From Deltaproteobacteria bacterium (GTDB lineage Bacteria > Desulfobacterota > Desulfuromonadia > Geobacterales > JAJYBI01), in contig JAJYBI010000002.1 of the NCBI GenBank assembly GCA_021779095.1, forward strand, positions 124,001-188,000: a stretch of 64,000 nucleotides of DNA. The letters are read 5' to 3'. Shown here one piece after another: positions 30,483 through 39,483 of this stretch; position 1 is the stretch's first letter; the number at the start of each line of letters is the position of its first letter. A model generated the notes under the pieces. The model was not told the origin of the DNA and did no database searches. It saw nothing but the letters and a program-made list of their open reading frames with translations. The position numbers and the translations under genes were made by a program.

Positions 30483-31355
30483 ATGAAACTCCGCACAGCA
30501 TTTCAGGTTCTCGGCACCGTCCTCATCATCGGCGCGGCCGCGCTGCTTTCCAGGGCGCTGTGGAATCGCTACATGAATGCTCCCTGGACCCGTGACGGCC
30601 GGGTCCGAGCAGACGTGATCCAGGTCGCGCCCGATGTCTCCGGCATCGTCGTGCGCGTCGCGGTGAAGGACAACCAGGCGGTCCACCGGGGAGACCCGCT
30701 CTTCACGGTAGACCAGGCACGCTACCGGCTGGCCCTGGACCAGGCCAGGGCACTTCTTGCGGCCCGCAAGGCGGAAATGGATATGCGGCAGCAGCAGGCA
30801 GAGCGGCGGGCGCGGCTGGGAAACGTGGCCGTTTCCGCCGAAACCCGCGAGGACGCCCGTTCACAGGCGGATTCGGCCGGGGCCCTGTACCGGGAAGCCG
30901 GGGTGGCGGTGGCGACGGCGGAACTGAACCTCCGCCGCACCGAGGTGCGCTCCCCGGTGGACGGCTACATCACCAACCTGAACGTTCATCCCGGCGACTT
31001 CGCCTCGACCGGGGTGCCGAAACTGGCGGTGATCGACAGGAATTCGTACTGGGTCTACGGCTACTTCGAGGAGACGAAACTCCACCTGCTGCACCGGGGG
31101 GAGGCGGTCGATATCCGGCTCCTGGGCTATGCGCCCGCCCTGCAGGGACATATCGAGAGCCTGGCCCGCGGCATCTCCGACCACGACAACCCCACCAGCC
31201 GCGAACTCCTCTCCGACGTCAACCCCATGTTCAACTGGGTTCGGCTTGCCCAGCGGATTCCGGTACGGATCAGAATCGACCGGCTACCGGCCGGCCTGCC
31301 GCTGGCCGCCGGCATGACCTGCACGGTGATTGCCCGCCCCGAGCCGCATAGCTGA
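30483..31355 (+). CDS. HlyD-family periplasmic adaptor (AaeA-like)
   Basis: 290 residues. Signal-anchor helix VLGTVLIIGAAALLSRALW. Biotinyl-lipoyl fold halves are VIQVAPDVSGIVVRVAVKDN and TEVRSPVDGYITNLNVHPGD, with an alpha-helical hairpin of 60 residues between (ARALLAARKAEMDMRQQQAE). The beta-barrel has YFEETKLHLLHRGEAVDI. It bridges the FUSC pump and NodT channel across the periplasm. AGAGG lies before ATG 30483. It is the last gene of the operon. Confidence 0.93.
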   Translation: MKLRTAFQVLGTVLIIGAAALLSRALWNRYMNAPWTRDGRVRADVIQVAPDVSGIVVRVAVKDNQAVHRGDPLFTVDQARYRLALDQARALLAARKAEMDMRQQQAERRARLGNVAVSAETREDARSQADSAGALYREAGVAVATAELNLRRTEVRSPVDGYITNLNVHPGDFASTGVPKLAVIDRNSYWVYGYFEETKLHLLHRGEAVDIRLLGYAPALQGHIESLARGISDHDNPTSRELLSDVNPMFNWVRLAQRIPVRIRIDRLPAGLPLAAGMTCTVIARPEPHS

Positions 31356-31698
31356 CCGGAATGTGCGGCGCAGCCCGCCATGACATCCACGGGAAAGCGA
31401 TTCGACGCGACGGACCCTGCGCACGCAACGTGGAACCGAAACAGGCCGTCCGTCCCCCGAATGAATCCCCGTTGACGTCCGCCGCGGCGTTACGCGATCA
31501 ACGGCCGCACCGACGGATAAATTGCGTTCAAATATTCTGCCACTGCAGGTAGATACCATACGACCGCCGGACATGCCAACCGTCGGCCCCCCGCTCCGTC
31601 CGGCTCATCGCACTTGACGCTCCGCGACAAATCTGCAATACTTCGCCATTATCGGTTTTCCTGTTTGGATTCAAATAGTTAGGAAAAGGTAATCCTCG
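31356..31698. other. intergenic region before the chemosensory fusion gene
   Basis: No gene supported in 343 bp. TTGACG (31614-31619) followed 17 bases later by AATACT is a possible promoter for the downstream gene, leaving a leader of about 50 bases. AAAAGG lies before ATG 31699. The first 250 bases contain nothing I can name. Confidence 0.4.
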
Positions 31699-34600
31699 AT
31701 GGCGCAGCGCACGAACGAGACCGGCCCGAAGTCTTCCGCCCGGAAGACCGGGAAGACCGTCCAGACTGCAGAAAAGAACCGCCGCACGTCGCGGGAGACT
31801 GCGGTCGGCGCCGTGCCGAAGGGAACCGCCCGGATCGTCGGCATCGGCTGCTCCGCCGGCAGCCAGGAGGCGCTGGAACAGCTGTTCACCGCCATGCCCG
31901 ACGACTGCGGCGTCTCCTTCGCCGTGATCATGCACCTCCCCCCCGAAGGGCCGTCATATCTGGCCGAAACCCTGGGACGCTACACCACCATGCCGGTCGC
32001 GACCGCCGAGGACGGCATGGAACCGGTGCCGGACCGGATCTACCTGATCCCGCCGGGACGGGAGCTGATCGTGACGGACGGGCGGCTCAGGCTGGAAGAG
32101 CCGGCACGCGGAGCCGTCCCCCATCCCGTCGACCGCTTCCTCCGGTCGCTGGCGGCGGAGGCGGGGAAAGACGCCATCGCGGTCATCCTCTCCGGCTCCG
32201 GCACCGACGGCAGCGACGGGGTGCGGGCGATCGACGGGGCGGGGGGGACCGTCCTCGTCCAGGAACCGGCGACGGCGATCAACCCCTCCATGCCGGAAGG
32301 CGCCATCGCCACCGGCGCGGCGGACTTCATCCTTCCTGCGGAGGAGATGCCGGCCCGGATCGCCGGGATCATCCGCTGCTCCCTCTCCGACCGGCACGCC
32401 TGCCACGTGAACTCCCACGACGAGGAGATGGCCGCCATCTTCGCCGCCGTCAAGGCCGTAACCGGCCACGATTTCAGCTCCTACAAGCCGAGCACCGTTC
32501 TGCGGCGGATCGAGCGCCGGATGGCGTTAAACGAGGTGGGGGGGATGCGGAAGTACCTCGCCCTGCTGGAGGCGAACCGCCGGGAGGCCGACGCCCTCGG
32601 CCGGGAGATCCTCATCGGCGTCACCGGCTTCTTCCGCGACCCCGACGCCTTCAGGGTGCTGGAGCGGGAGGTCATCCCGCGGCTCTTCGCCGACCGCCCG
32701 TCCGACAGTCCCGTCCGGATCTGGCACGCCTGCTGCGCCACCGGCGAGGAGGCCTATTCCGCCGCCATCCTGATCAGGGAGTACCTGAACGAGCGGGGGT
32801 GCGACGCCCCGGTCCAGATCTTCGCCACCGACATCGACGAGGTGGCCATCAGCCGCGCCCGGGCCGGACTGTACGACGACGACATCGCGGCGGAGGTGGG
32901 AGAAGAGCGGCTCAGAACCTTCTTCAGCCGTCACGCCGGCCAGTGGCAGGTGAAAAAGCAGCTCCGCGAGATGATCGTCTTCGCCCACCACAGCCTGATC
33001 AAGGACCCGCCGTTCTCCCGGCTCGACCTCCTCGTCTGCCGCAACTTCCTCATCTACCTGAACCCGGACATGCAGAAGCGGCTCATCTCCCTGTTCCACC
33101 TCGTGCTGAAACCGGGGGGCATCCTGTTCCTCGGCGCCTCGGAGACGGTGGGACGCACCTCCGACCTCTTCGCCCCCCTCGACAAGAAATGGAAGGTCTT
33201 CGTGCGCCGGGAGGGAGAGCGCCGGGAGGACCCCCGCTTCCCCTACACCACCCCGATGCGCCGGCCGCATCTGCCGGGACCGGCGGTGCGACCGGCGGAA
33301 TCGGGACCATCCACCGGCGCGGCGGCCGACCGGCTCCTCCTGGAGCGCTACGCCCCGCCCGGCGTGGTCGTCAACGAGAAGTACGAGGTGGTCCACGTCT
33401 CCACGAACGCGAACCGGTTCCTGGGGCTGCCGGTGGGGGAATCCTCCCGCGACATCCTTAAGATGGCGCGGGAGGAGCTGCGCCCGCCGCTGCGGGCGGC
33501 GATCTACAAGGCGTTCAGCGAAGAGCGGGCCGTCGTCTTCCGGGGGGTGAAGATCGGCGACGACGCGGGAGGGGCGGTGAACGTGCTGGCGGAGCCGCTC
33601 GCCACCGGTGAGCCCGCCGACCGGCTGGTGATGGTGATCCTGGAACCGGTCGCCACGGCCGCGCCGCTCCCCGTGCCGACGGATGCGGAGCCCGCCGGCG
33701 GCGACGGCTCCCGGGAGGCCCTGATCCGCCACCTGGAAGACCAGCTCCGGATCACCCACGAGCAGCTGCTGGCCGTCTCCGAACAGCTGGAATCGTCCCA
33801 CGAAGGGTTCATGTCCGCCAGCGAGGAGCTCCTCTCCATCAACGAGGAATACCAGTCCACCAACGAGGAGCTGCAGTCCACCAACGAGGAACTGGAGACA
33901 TCCAAGGAGGAGCTCCAGGCGCTGAACGAGGAACTGACCACGGTCAACGCCGAACTGCAGGGGAAGGTGGAGGAGCTGAACCAGCTGAACAGCGACATGG
34001 AAAACCTGTTCACGAGCTCCGAGATCGCCGCCATCTTCCTCGACCGGCAGATGGTCATCAAGCGGTTCTCCCCCGCCATGGCCGCCATCTTCAACCTGAT
34101 CCCCGCCGACGTCGGCCGCCCCTTCCGGCATCTGTCGGGCACCATCGACTGGTCGGAGCTCCCGCACGACGCAGCAGAGGTGCTGCAGCTGCAGACCTCC
34201 GTGGAGCGGGAGGTGACCGCCCTGGGAAGCGGCCGGCACTACCTCATGCGGGTCCTCCCCTACCAGGGGGCCCGCGGCGCCGTCGTCGGCATCGTGGTCA
34301 CCCTGGTGGAGATCACCGAACGTATCCGGATGGAGAGCGCCCTCAGGGAGAGCGAAGAGCGGCTGCGGCTCTTCATCGAGCACGCCCCGGCGGCGCTGGC
34401 GATGTTCGATACGGAGATGCGCTACCTGAGCGTCAGCCGCCGCTGGCGAAGCGACTACGGCCTGGGGAACCGGGAGCTCTCCGGGGTGTCACACTACGAC
34501 GTCTTTCCGGAGATTCCCGCCGCCTGGCGGGAGGCGCACCGCCGCGGGCTGGCCGGCGAACTGCTGCGGGCGGAGGGGGACCGGTTCGAGCGGGCCGACG

Positions 34601-37566
34601 GCTCGACCATCTGGGTGCGGTGGGAGATCCGCCCCTGGTACGATGCGGCGGGACGGATCGGCGGGATCGTCATCTTCACCGAGGAGATCACCGTCCTCAA
34701 ACAGGCGGAGGAGGCGCTGCGCCGGGCAAAGGAGGAGTGGGAACGGACCTTCGACAGCGTGCCGGACCTGATCGCCATCATGGACGACCGGCACCGGATC
34801 GTCCGCGCCAACCGCGCCATGGCGGAGCGGCTCGGCAAGACGCCGGAAGAGTGCGTCGGGCGGGCATGCTACGCGGGGGTGCACGGTGCCGACCGGCCAC
34901 CCATCGCCTGCCCCCACGTCCTGACCCTGACCGACGGCCGGGAGCACACGGCGGAGGTCCACGAAGCGGGGCTCGGCGGGGACTTCCTCGTCACCACCAC
35001 GCCGCTTGCCGACGAGAACGGCAGGATGATCGGCACGGTCCACGTGGCCCGGGAGATCACCGAACGGAAGCGGGCGGAGACGGCGCTGCGCGCCAGCGAA
35101 GAAGAGTTCCGGATCATGTTCACCCACTCGAGCGTGGGGAAGGCGCAGGCCGATCCGGTCACGGGACGTTTCCTGCGGGTCAATCCCGCCCTGTGCCGGC
35201 TCACCGGCTACACCGAGGAGGAACTGCTGCAGCGGACCATCGCCGAGGTGACCCACCCCGACGACCGGGAAGCGGACCACGCCAACCTCGCCAGACTGAT
35301 GCACGGCGAGGTCGACAGTTTCCAGGCGGAAAGACGGTACATACGGCCGGATGGCGCCGTCGTCTGGGGTTACGTCACGGTAAACCTGCTCCGCGACGCC
35401 GCGGGCAGACCGGTACGCATCCTGGCCGTCATCCAGGATATCGATGCGCGAAAGCGTGCGGAAGAGGCGCTACGGGAAAGCGAGGAGCTGTTCCGGACCC
35501 TCGCCGACGCCATCCCCCAACTCTGCTGGATGGCCAACGCCGACGGTTGGATCACCTGGTACAACAGGCGCTGGTACGAATACACCGGCACGACCCCCGG
35601 GCAGATGGAGGGATGGGGCTGGCAGTCGGTCCACGATCCCGCCAGGCTGCCGGAGGTTACGGACCGGTGGCAGACATCCATTGCGACCGGCAGGCCGTTC
35701 GATATGGTCCTCCCGCTGCGGGGCACCGACGGCGCATTCCGCCCGTTCCTGACCCGGGTGCTGCCGGTGCGCGACAAGCAGGGGGAGATCGTCCGCTGGT
35801 TCGGCACGAACACCGACATCACCGAGCAGCGCCGGGCCGAGGAGGAGCTGCAGCTGAGCAACGCGCGGCTCGACCTCCTGGCGGAGACCGCCGGGCAGCT
35901 CCTGGCGAGCGACTCGCCGCAGGAGGTGGTGGAGGAGCTCTGCCGGAAGGTGATGGCCGTTCTCGACTGCCAGGCATTCTTCAACTTCCTCGTGGACGAA
36001 GAGACCGGCTGCCTGCGGCTGAACGCCTGTGCCGGCATCTCCGACGAGGAGGCGAAGCGGATCGAGTGGCTCGACTACGGAGTGGCTGTCTGCGGCTGCG
36101 CCGCCCGGGACGCCTGCCGCATCGTCGCCGAGGATATCCAGAACACGCCGGACCCGCGCACCGCGCTGGTCAAGGCCTACGGCATCACGGCCTACGCCTG
36201 CCACCCCCTGATGGTGCACGGGGAGGTACTCGGTACCCTCTCCTTCGGCACCCGTACCAGGACCGGTTTCAGCGGCGACGACCTGGCGCTGATGAAGGCG
36301 GTGACCGACCAGGTGGCCATCGCCATGGAAAGCAAGCGCGGGTTGGAAGAACTGCGCCGGGCCAAGGAGACCGCCGAGGCCGCCGACCGTGCCAAGAGCC
36401 AGTTCCTGGCCAACATGAGCCACGAGCTGCGCACCCCCATGACCGGCGTGCTCGGCATGCTGGAGCTGGCCCTCGACGGCGAACTGAACGCGGAGCAGCG
36501 GGATTACGTCGCCACGGCCCACAGCTCGGGGCGCTCCCTCCTGCGCATCCTCAACGACATCCTGGACATGACGAAGATCTCGGCGGGCAAGCTCGACTTC
36601 GAGGAACAGCCATTCGACCTGCGGGAGTGTGTGAACGGCGCGATCACCATCCTCATCCCCGAGGCGCGGTGCAAGGGGCTTGAGCTCGTCCTCGCGGTGG
36701 ACGACGATGTGGCGCCGATCGTCGTCGGCGACCAGGTGCGGCTGCGCCAGGTCCTCACCAACCTGGTGGGTAACGCCGTCAAGTTCACCGACGAAGGGAG
36801 CATCCGGGTGCGGGTCGCCGCCGGCGCCGCCGTTCCCGACGGCCGTCGGGAATTCACCTTTACCGTGTCCGACACCGGCATCGGCATCCCCGCCGACAAG
36901 CAGCACCTCCTGTTCACCGCCTTCAGCCAGGTGGACGGTTCCCACACCCGCCGGCACGGTGGCACCGGCCTGGGGCTCGCCATCAGCAGGGAGCTGGTGG
37001 AGCGGATGGGGGGAACCATGGTCTTCACCTCCCGCGCAGGGAAGGGGAGCACCTTCTCCTTCTCCGTCCGGCTCGGCATCCCGGGGGCGGCACCCGCATC
37101 CGACGACGGCCGGGAAGCGGCCGGCAGCGTCGCCGGGCCGGCCGTCACGGAGCAGAAACCGCGCCTGCTCGTGGCGGAGGACGACGCCGTCACCCGGAAG
37201 ATGCTCGGGCTCTTGCTGCAGCGGTCGGGCTTCGATACCGATTTCGCCATCGACGGCAGGCAGGCGGTGGAAACGTGGGAACGGGATGCGTACGACCTCG
37301 TGCTCATGGACATCCAGATGCCGCGGATGGACGGTTTCACCGCCACCCGGGTCATCCGCGAGCGGCAGCGGGAGAAGGGGGGCCACACCCCCATCATCGC
37401 CATGACCGCCCACGCCCTCAAGGAGGACGAAGAGCGCTGTCTCGACGCCGGCATGGACGCCTACATCTCCAAGCCGATCAACTTCAACCGGTGTATCGAG
37501 CTGATCCGTGAGGTCCTGGAGGCGCGGCGCCGCCACGCCTGCCCCCCCGCTTCGTCCCCGAAATGA
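31699..37566 (+). CDS. CheB-CheR-PAS-GAF hybrid histidine kinase fusion
   Basis: 1955 residues. Order: CheB methylesterase (about 35-225; Ser in GIGCSAGS, His in MHLPPEG, Asp in SGSGTDGSDG); CheR methyltransferase (235-510; SAM loop HACCATGEEAYSAAI); Glu-rich coiled coil (680-770; STNEELQSTNEELETSKEEL); five PAS domains (about 775-885, 885-1005, 1010-1125, 1130-1250, 1258-1380); GAF (1385-1545); HisKA with His 1575 in MSHELRTPM; HATPase (1680-1795; DTGIGIP, GGTGLGLAIS); receiver (1825-1945) with Asp 1871 in LMDIQMPRMDG. All catalytic residues appear present. It should link receptor-methylation chemistry with a phosphorelay. No output gene is adjacent. The long Glu-rich linker is typical of CheBR fusions. 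Confidence 0.95.
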   Translation: MAQRTNETGPKSSARKTGKTVQTAEKNRRTSRETAVGAVPKGTARIVGIGCSAGSQEALEQLFTAMPDDCGVSFAVIMHLPPEGPSYLAETLGRYTTMPVATAEDGMEPVPDRIYLIPPGRELIVTDGRLRLEEPARGAVPHPVDRFLRSLAAEAGKDAIAVILSGSGTDGSDGVRAIDGAGGTVLVQEPATAINPSMPEGAIATGAADFILPAEEMPARIAGIIRCSLSDRHACHVNSHDEEMAAIFAAVKAVTGHDFSSYKPSTVLRRIERRMALNEVGGMRKYLALLEANRREADALGREILIGVTGFFRDPDAFRVLEREVIPRLFADRPSDSPVRIWHACCATGEEAYSAAILIREYLNERGCDAPVQIFATDIDEVAISRARAGLYDDDIAAEVGEERLRTFFSRHAGQWQVKKQLREMIVFAHHSLIKDPPFSRLDLLVCRNFLIYLNPDMQKRLISLFHLVLKPGGILFLGASETVGRTSDLFAPLDKKWKVFVRREGERREDPRFPYTTPMRRPHLPGPAVRPAESGPSTGAAADRLLLERYAPPGVVVNEKYEVVHVSTNANRFLGLPVGESSRDILKMAREELRPPLRAAIYKAFSEERAVVFRGVKIGDDAGGAVNVLAEPLATGEPADRLVMVILEPVATAAPLPVPTDAEPAGGDGSREALIRHLEDQLRITHEQLLAVSEQLESSHEGFMSASEELLSINEEYQSTNEELQSTNEELETSKEELQALNEELTTVNAELQGKVEELNQLNSDMENLFTSSEIAAIFLDRQMVIKRFSPAMAAIFNLIPADVGRPFRHLSGTIDWSELPHDAAEVLQLQTSVEREVTALGSGRHYLMRVLPYQGARGAVVGIVVTLVEITERIRMESALRESEERLRLFIEHAPAALAMFDTEMRYLSVSRRWRSDYGLGNRELSGVSHYDVFPEIPAAWREAHRRGLAGELLRAEGDRFERADGSTIWVRWEIRPWYDAAGRIGGIVIFTEEITVLKQAEEALRRAKEEWERTFDSVPDLIAIMDDRHRIVRANRAMAERLGKTPEECVGRACYAGVHGADRPPIACPHVLTLTDGREHTAEVHEAGLGGDFLVTTTPLADENGRMIGTVHVAREITERKRAETALRASEEEFRIMFTHSSVGKAQADPVTGRFLRVNPALCRLTGYTEEELLQRTIAEVTHPDDREADHANLARLMHGEVDSFQAERRYIRPDGAVVWGYVTVNLLRDAAGRPVRILAVIQDIDARKRAEEALRESEELFRTLADAIPQLCWMANADGWITWYNRRWYEYTGTTPGQMEGWGWQSVHDPARLPEVTDRWQTSIATGRPFDMVLPLRGTDGAFRPFLTRVLPVRDKQGEIVRWFGTNTDITEQRRAEEELQLSNARLDLLAETAGQLLASDSPQEVVEELCRKVMAVLDCQAFFNFLVDEETGCLRLNACAGISDEEAKRIEWLDYGVAVCGCAARDACRIVAEDIQNTPDPRTALVKAYGITAYACHPLMVHGEVLGTLSFGTRTRTGFSGDDLALMKAVTDQVAIAMESKRGLEELRRAKETAEAADRAKSQFLANMSHELRTPMTGVLGMLELALDGELNAEQRDYVATAHSSGRSLLRILNDILDMTKISAGKLDFEEQPFDLRECVNGAITILIPEARCKGLELVLAVDDDVAPIVVGDQVRLRQVLTNLVGNAVKFTDEGSIRVRVAAGAAVPDGRREFTFTVSDTGIGIPADKQHLLFTAFSQVDGSHTRRHGGTGLGLAISRELVERMGGTMVFTSRAGKGSTFSFSVRLGIPGAAPASDDGREAAGSVAGPAVTEQKPRLLVAEDDAVTRKMLGLLLQRSGFDTDFAIDGRQAVETWERDAYDLVLMDIQMPRMDGFTATRVIRERQREKGGHTPIIAMTAHALKEDEERCLDAGMDAYISKPINFNRCIELIREVLEARRRHACPPASSPK

Positions 37567-37568
37567 TC

Positions 37569-37744
37569 ATGCGGGGGCTCACCGCCTGGCATGACAAGGT
37601 GCCCGCCAATCCGCAGGGGGTGGTGAACGGCGTCATCCCCGGCGGCCGCTGCGCGACGTTCCCCTCTTCTTCCACTACCTGAACCTGGTCCCGTTTGTGG
37701 CCGGGCACGAGCTCGAAACCGACATCTGCCTGCCGCTTCGGTAG
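37569..37744 (+). pseudogene. AraC-type effector-binding (GyrI-like) domain remnant
   Basis: Immediately after the fusion gene, one frame reads VPANPQGVVNGVIPGGRCAT, and a shifted frame continues FFHYLNLVPFVAGHELETDI to CLPLR and stop TAG 37742-37744. Both parts belong to the effector-binding domain of AraC/GyrI-type proteins, where about 45 residues normally separate them. The DNA-binding part is absent. Internal deletion plus frameshift makes it non-functional. Confidence 0.65.
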
Positions 37745-37753
37745 CGGCCGCGC

Positions 37754-39103
37754 TCAGCGGAGGTAGAGATCCACGAAGGTTTCTGCCGAGTTCACGTTGA
37801 GGTTCAGGGACAGTCCGGTCGCGGAGCCGCTGTGCCAGGAGCCGACCGTGGCGGAGGAGATCACGAACAGCTGCGCCTGGGAGATGAAGAGATAGGCCGC
37901 ATCGCCGCCGCTCCGGTCGCAGCCGGCGGTTTCCCGGTGGCCGTAGGTCAGCTGGGCAGAGGCACCGGAACCGAACACCTCGGGAGTCGGGGAGGAAAGG
38001 TCCTGGCAGGTCGCCGCCGACGCCTCGCCCTTCCCGAGATAATAGGAGCTGCCGGAGGTCTCCCCGCGGGCCTTGAATTCGGTGGCCTGTTGGTAGAGCG
38101 CGGCATAGCGCGTCTGGTCCATGTAGCTGTTGCCGGCGGGGAGGACGGTCGCCGTGGAAGAGGTCCCCGTGTTGTTCATGCTCGCCCAGAGCGTCCAGCC
38201 GCCGCCGTCACGGGTCATGTCGCAGTACGCCTGGAACGGGGCGACACCCCCCGCACCGTCCGGGTCCAGCCAGTAGACGCCGTCGCCCGATGCGGGTAAC
38301 GTAGTCTTGAGATCCTTGCACGAGGGGGCCGCGCTTCCCGCCGTCAGCCCGTCATACCCCAGGTATGCGAACCGGAGCCAGTTGCTGCCGTTGCACCCCT
38401 CGAAGCCGCTGCCGGTCCAGCGGATGGCTCCGGCATGGGCCGCGGAGCAGGCGGTGGCATCGTTGCCCACCGTTATCCCCGACGCAAAGGTCTGGGCCCC
38501 GGTAAAGGTCTGGCTGGCATCCAGGCGGGCGACCGCACCGAGCTGGCTCTCGATGTTCGTCACCCGCGACTGGAGCGAATCGACATCAGTCTGGTACGCG
38601 AGACCGGATGGCAGCAGTCCGGACGGGATGACGCCCGTCAGCTTGGCCGGGCTGACGGACGAGATCTTCGCGTCGGTCACCGCACCGTCGGCGAGCTTCT
38701 GCGTGGTGATCGCGCCGTCGGCGACGGTGTCGGCGGTTGCTGAGCGGATGGCGAAGGCGACGCTGGTCACCCGCCGGCGCGGGACCATCTCCGCCTCCCC
38801 GGCCACCGCAATCCCCAGGTAGAGGTCGTCCCCGGCGAAGACCGTCGATGGAAGGGGGGTGACGGCGCCCAGTTCCACGGTGTAGATGCCGTTTTCCGGG
38901 GTCACGGACCGGGTTTCGGACCAGAGCGGCGAGCCGCCCGACGGGGTCCCGTACAGGGCGAAGGTGACGGATACGGGACCGGATGCCGGGATGCCGTTGG
39001 TGGTCAGCATCCCCTGGTAAGAGATGAACTGCGGCACGGCGTACGCGGCCGGAGCTGCGGCGAGTACGGCAAGGAAAAGGAGCGAAACAATGAGCCGTTG
39101 CAT
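37754..39103 (-). CDS. secreted protein with fibrinogen-like C-terminal domain
   Basis: 449 residues. Signal peptide IVSLLFLAVLAAAPAAYA. The N-terminal part (QFISYQGMLTTNGIPASGPV, EMVPRRRVTSVAFAIRSATA) is the domain seen in Geobacter/Myxobacteria surface proteins carrying tail-fibre-like repeats. The middle has KLADGAVTDAKI-type beta-helix turns and a short coiled coil (DSLQSRVTNIESQLGAVAR). The C-terminus starts SCKDLKTTLPASGDGVYWLD and CDMTRDGGGWTLW, the start of fibrinogen-related domains that often bind sugars with Ca2+. Likely an extracellular adhesin. GAGGAG lies before ATG 39103. Confidence 0.78.
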   Translation of the reverse strand: MQRLIVSLLFLAVLAAAPAAYAVPQFISYQGMLTTNGIPASGPVSVTFALYGTPSGGSPLWSETRSVTPENGIYTVELGAVTPLPSTVFAGDDLYLGIAVAGEAEMVPRRRVTSVAFAIRSATADTVADGAITTQKLADGAVTDAKISSVSPAKLTGVIPSGLLPSGLAYQTDVDSLQSRVTNIESQLGAVARLDASQTFTGAQTFASGITVGNDATACSAAHAGAIRWTGSGFEGCNGSNWLRFAYLGYDGLTAGSAAPSCKDLKTTLPASGDGVYWLDPDGAGGVAPFQAYCDMTRDGGGWTLWASMNNTGTSSTATVLPAGNSYMDQTRYAALYQQATEFKARGETSGSSYYLGKGEASAATCQDLSSPTPEVFGSGASAQLTYGHRETAGCDRSGGDAAYLFISQAQLFVISSATVGSWHSGSATGLSLNLNVNSAETFVDLYLR

Positions 39104-39215
39104 GGCGGTCGGCACTCCTCGAACGGGGATGTCCGCAGTGTAAGCGGGCCCCACCGGTCCGTCAATGGAAAATCGAGGGCGAGGCGGGCGGTACGGCCCC
39201 GTGCCGGAAGGTCCC

Positions 39216-39278
39216 TCACCCCCCGCCGTACCCCCGGATCACCTCCACGAACATCTCCCGCAGCGCCCGAGCTTGTGC
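39216..39278 (-). pseudogene. detached 3'-end fragment of recQ
   Basis: Reading on the minus strand, 63 bases repeat the last 21 codons of recQ, about 1.5 kb away, including the stop. The first 28 bases (39213-39240) are identical to 40773-40800; beyond that there are a few mismatches and one lost base, which shifts the frame (FVEVIRGYGGG versus FVETIRGYGGG at the end). The intervening segment carries the NHL lipoprotein gene, so this is a partial duplication or scar around an insertion. Confidence 0.7.
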
Positions 39279-39483
39279 TGTCGCCTCACCTGACAGATAC
39301 CTTCCCTTGTTATTACCGAAATGCAGTATTGTTGCTTGCGGTAAAATAAGGATTGTTTTATATACAATGACAATCGAACACGTACACCTTTGCAAAATGC
39401 GGTCGATTGCATGCCGCAGTAATCGGGCACCCGAATCTGGCATCCAAGACCGGCAACATGACATCACCTGTAGGGGAGGATAC

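Noticed and set aside
35470..37536. 688-codon frame antisense to the chemosensory fusion
   Set aside because: No motif, no ribosome site, and the + strand is coding throughout.
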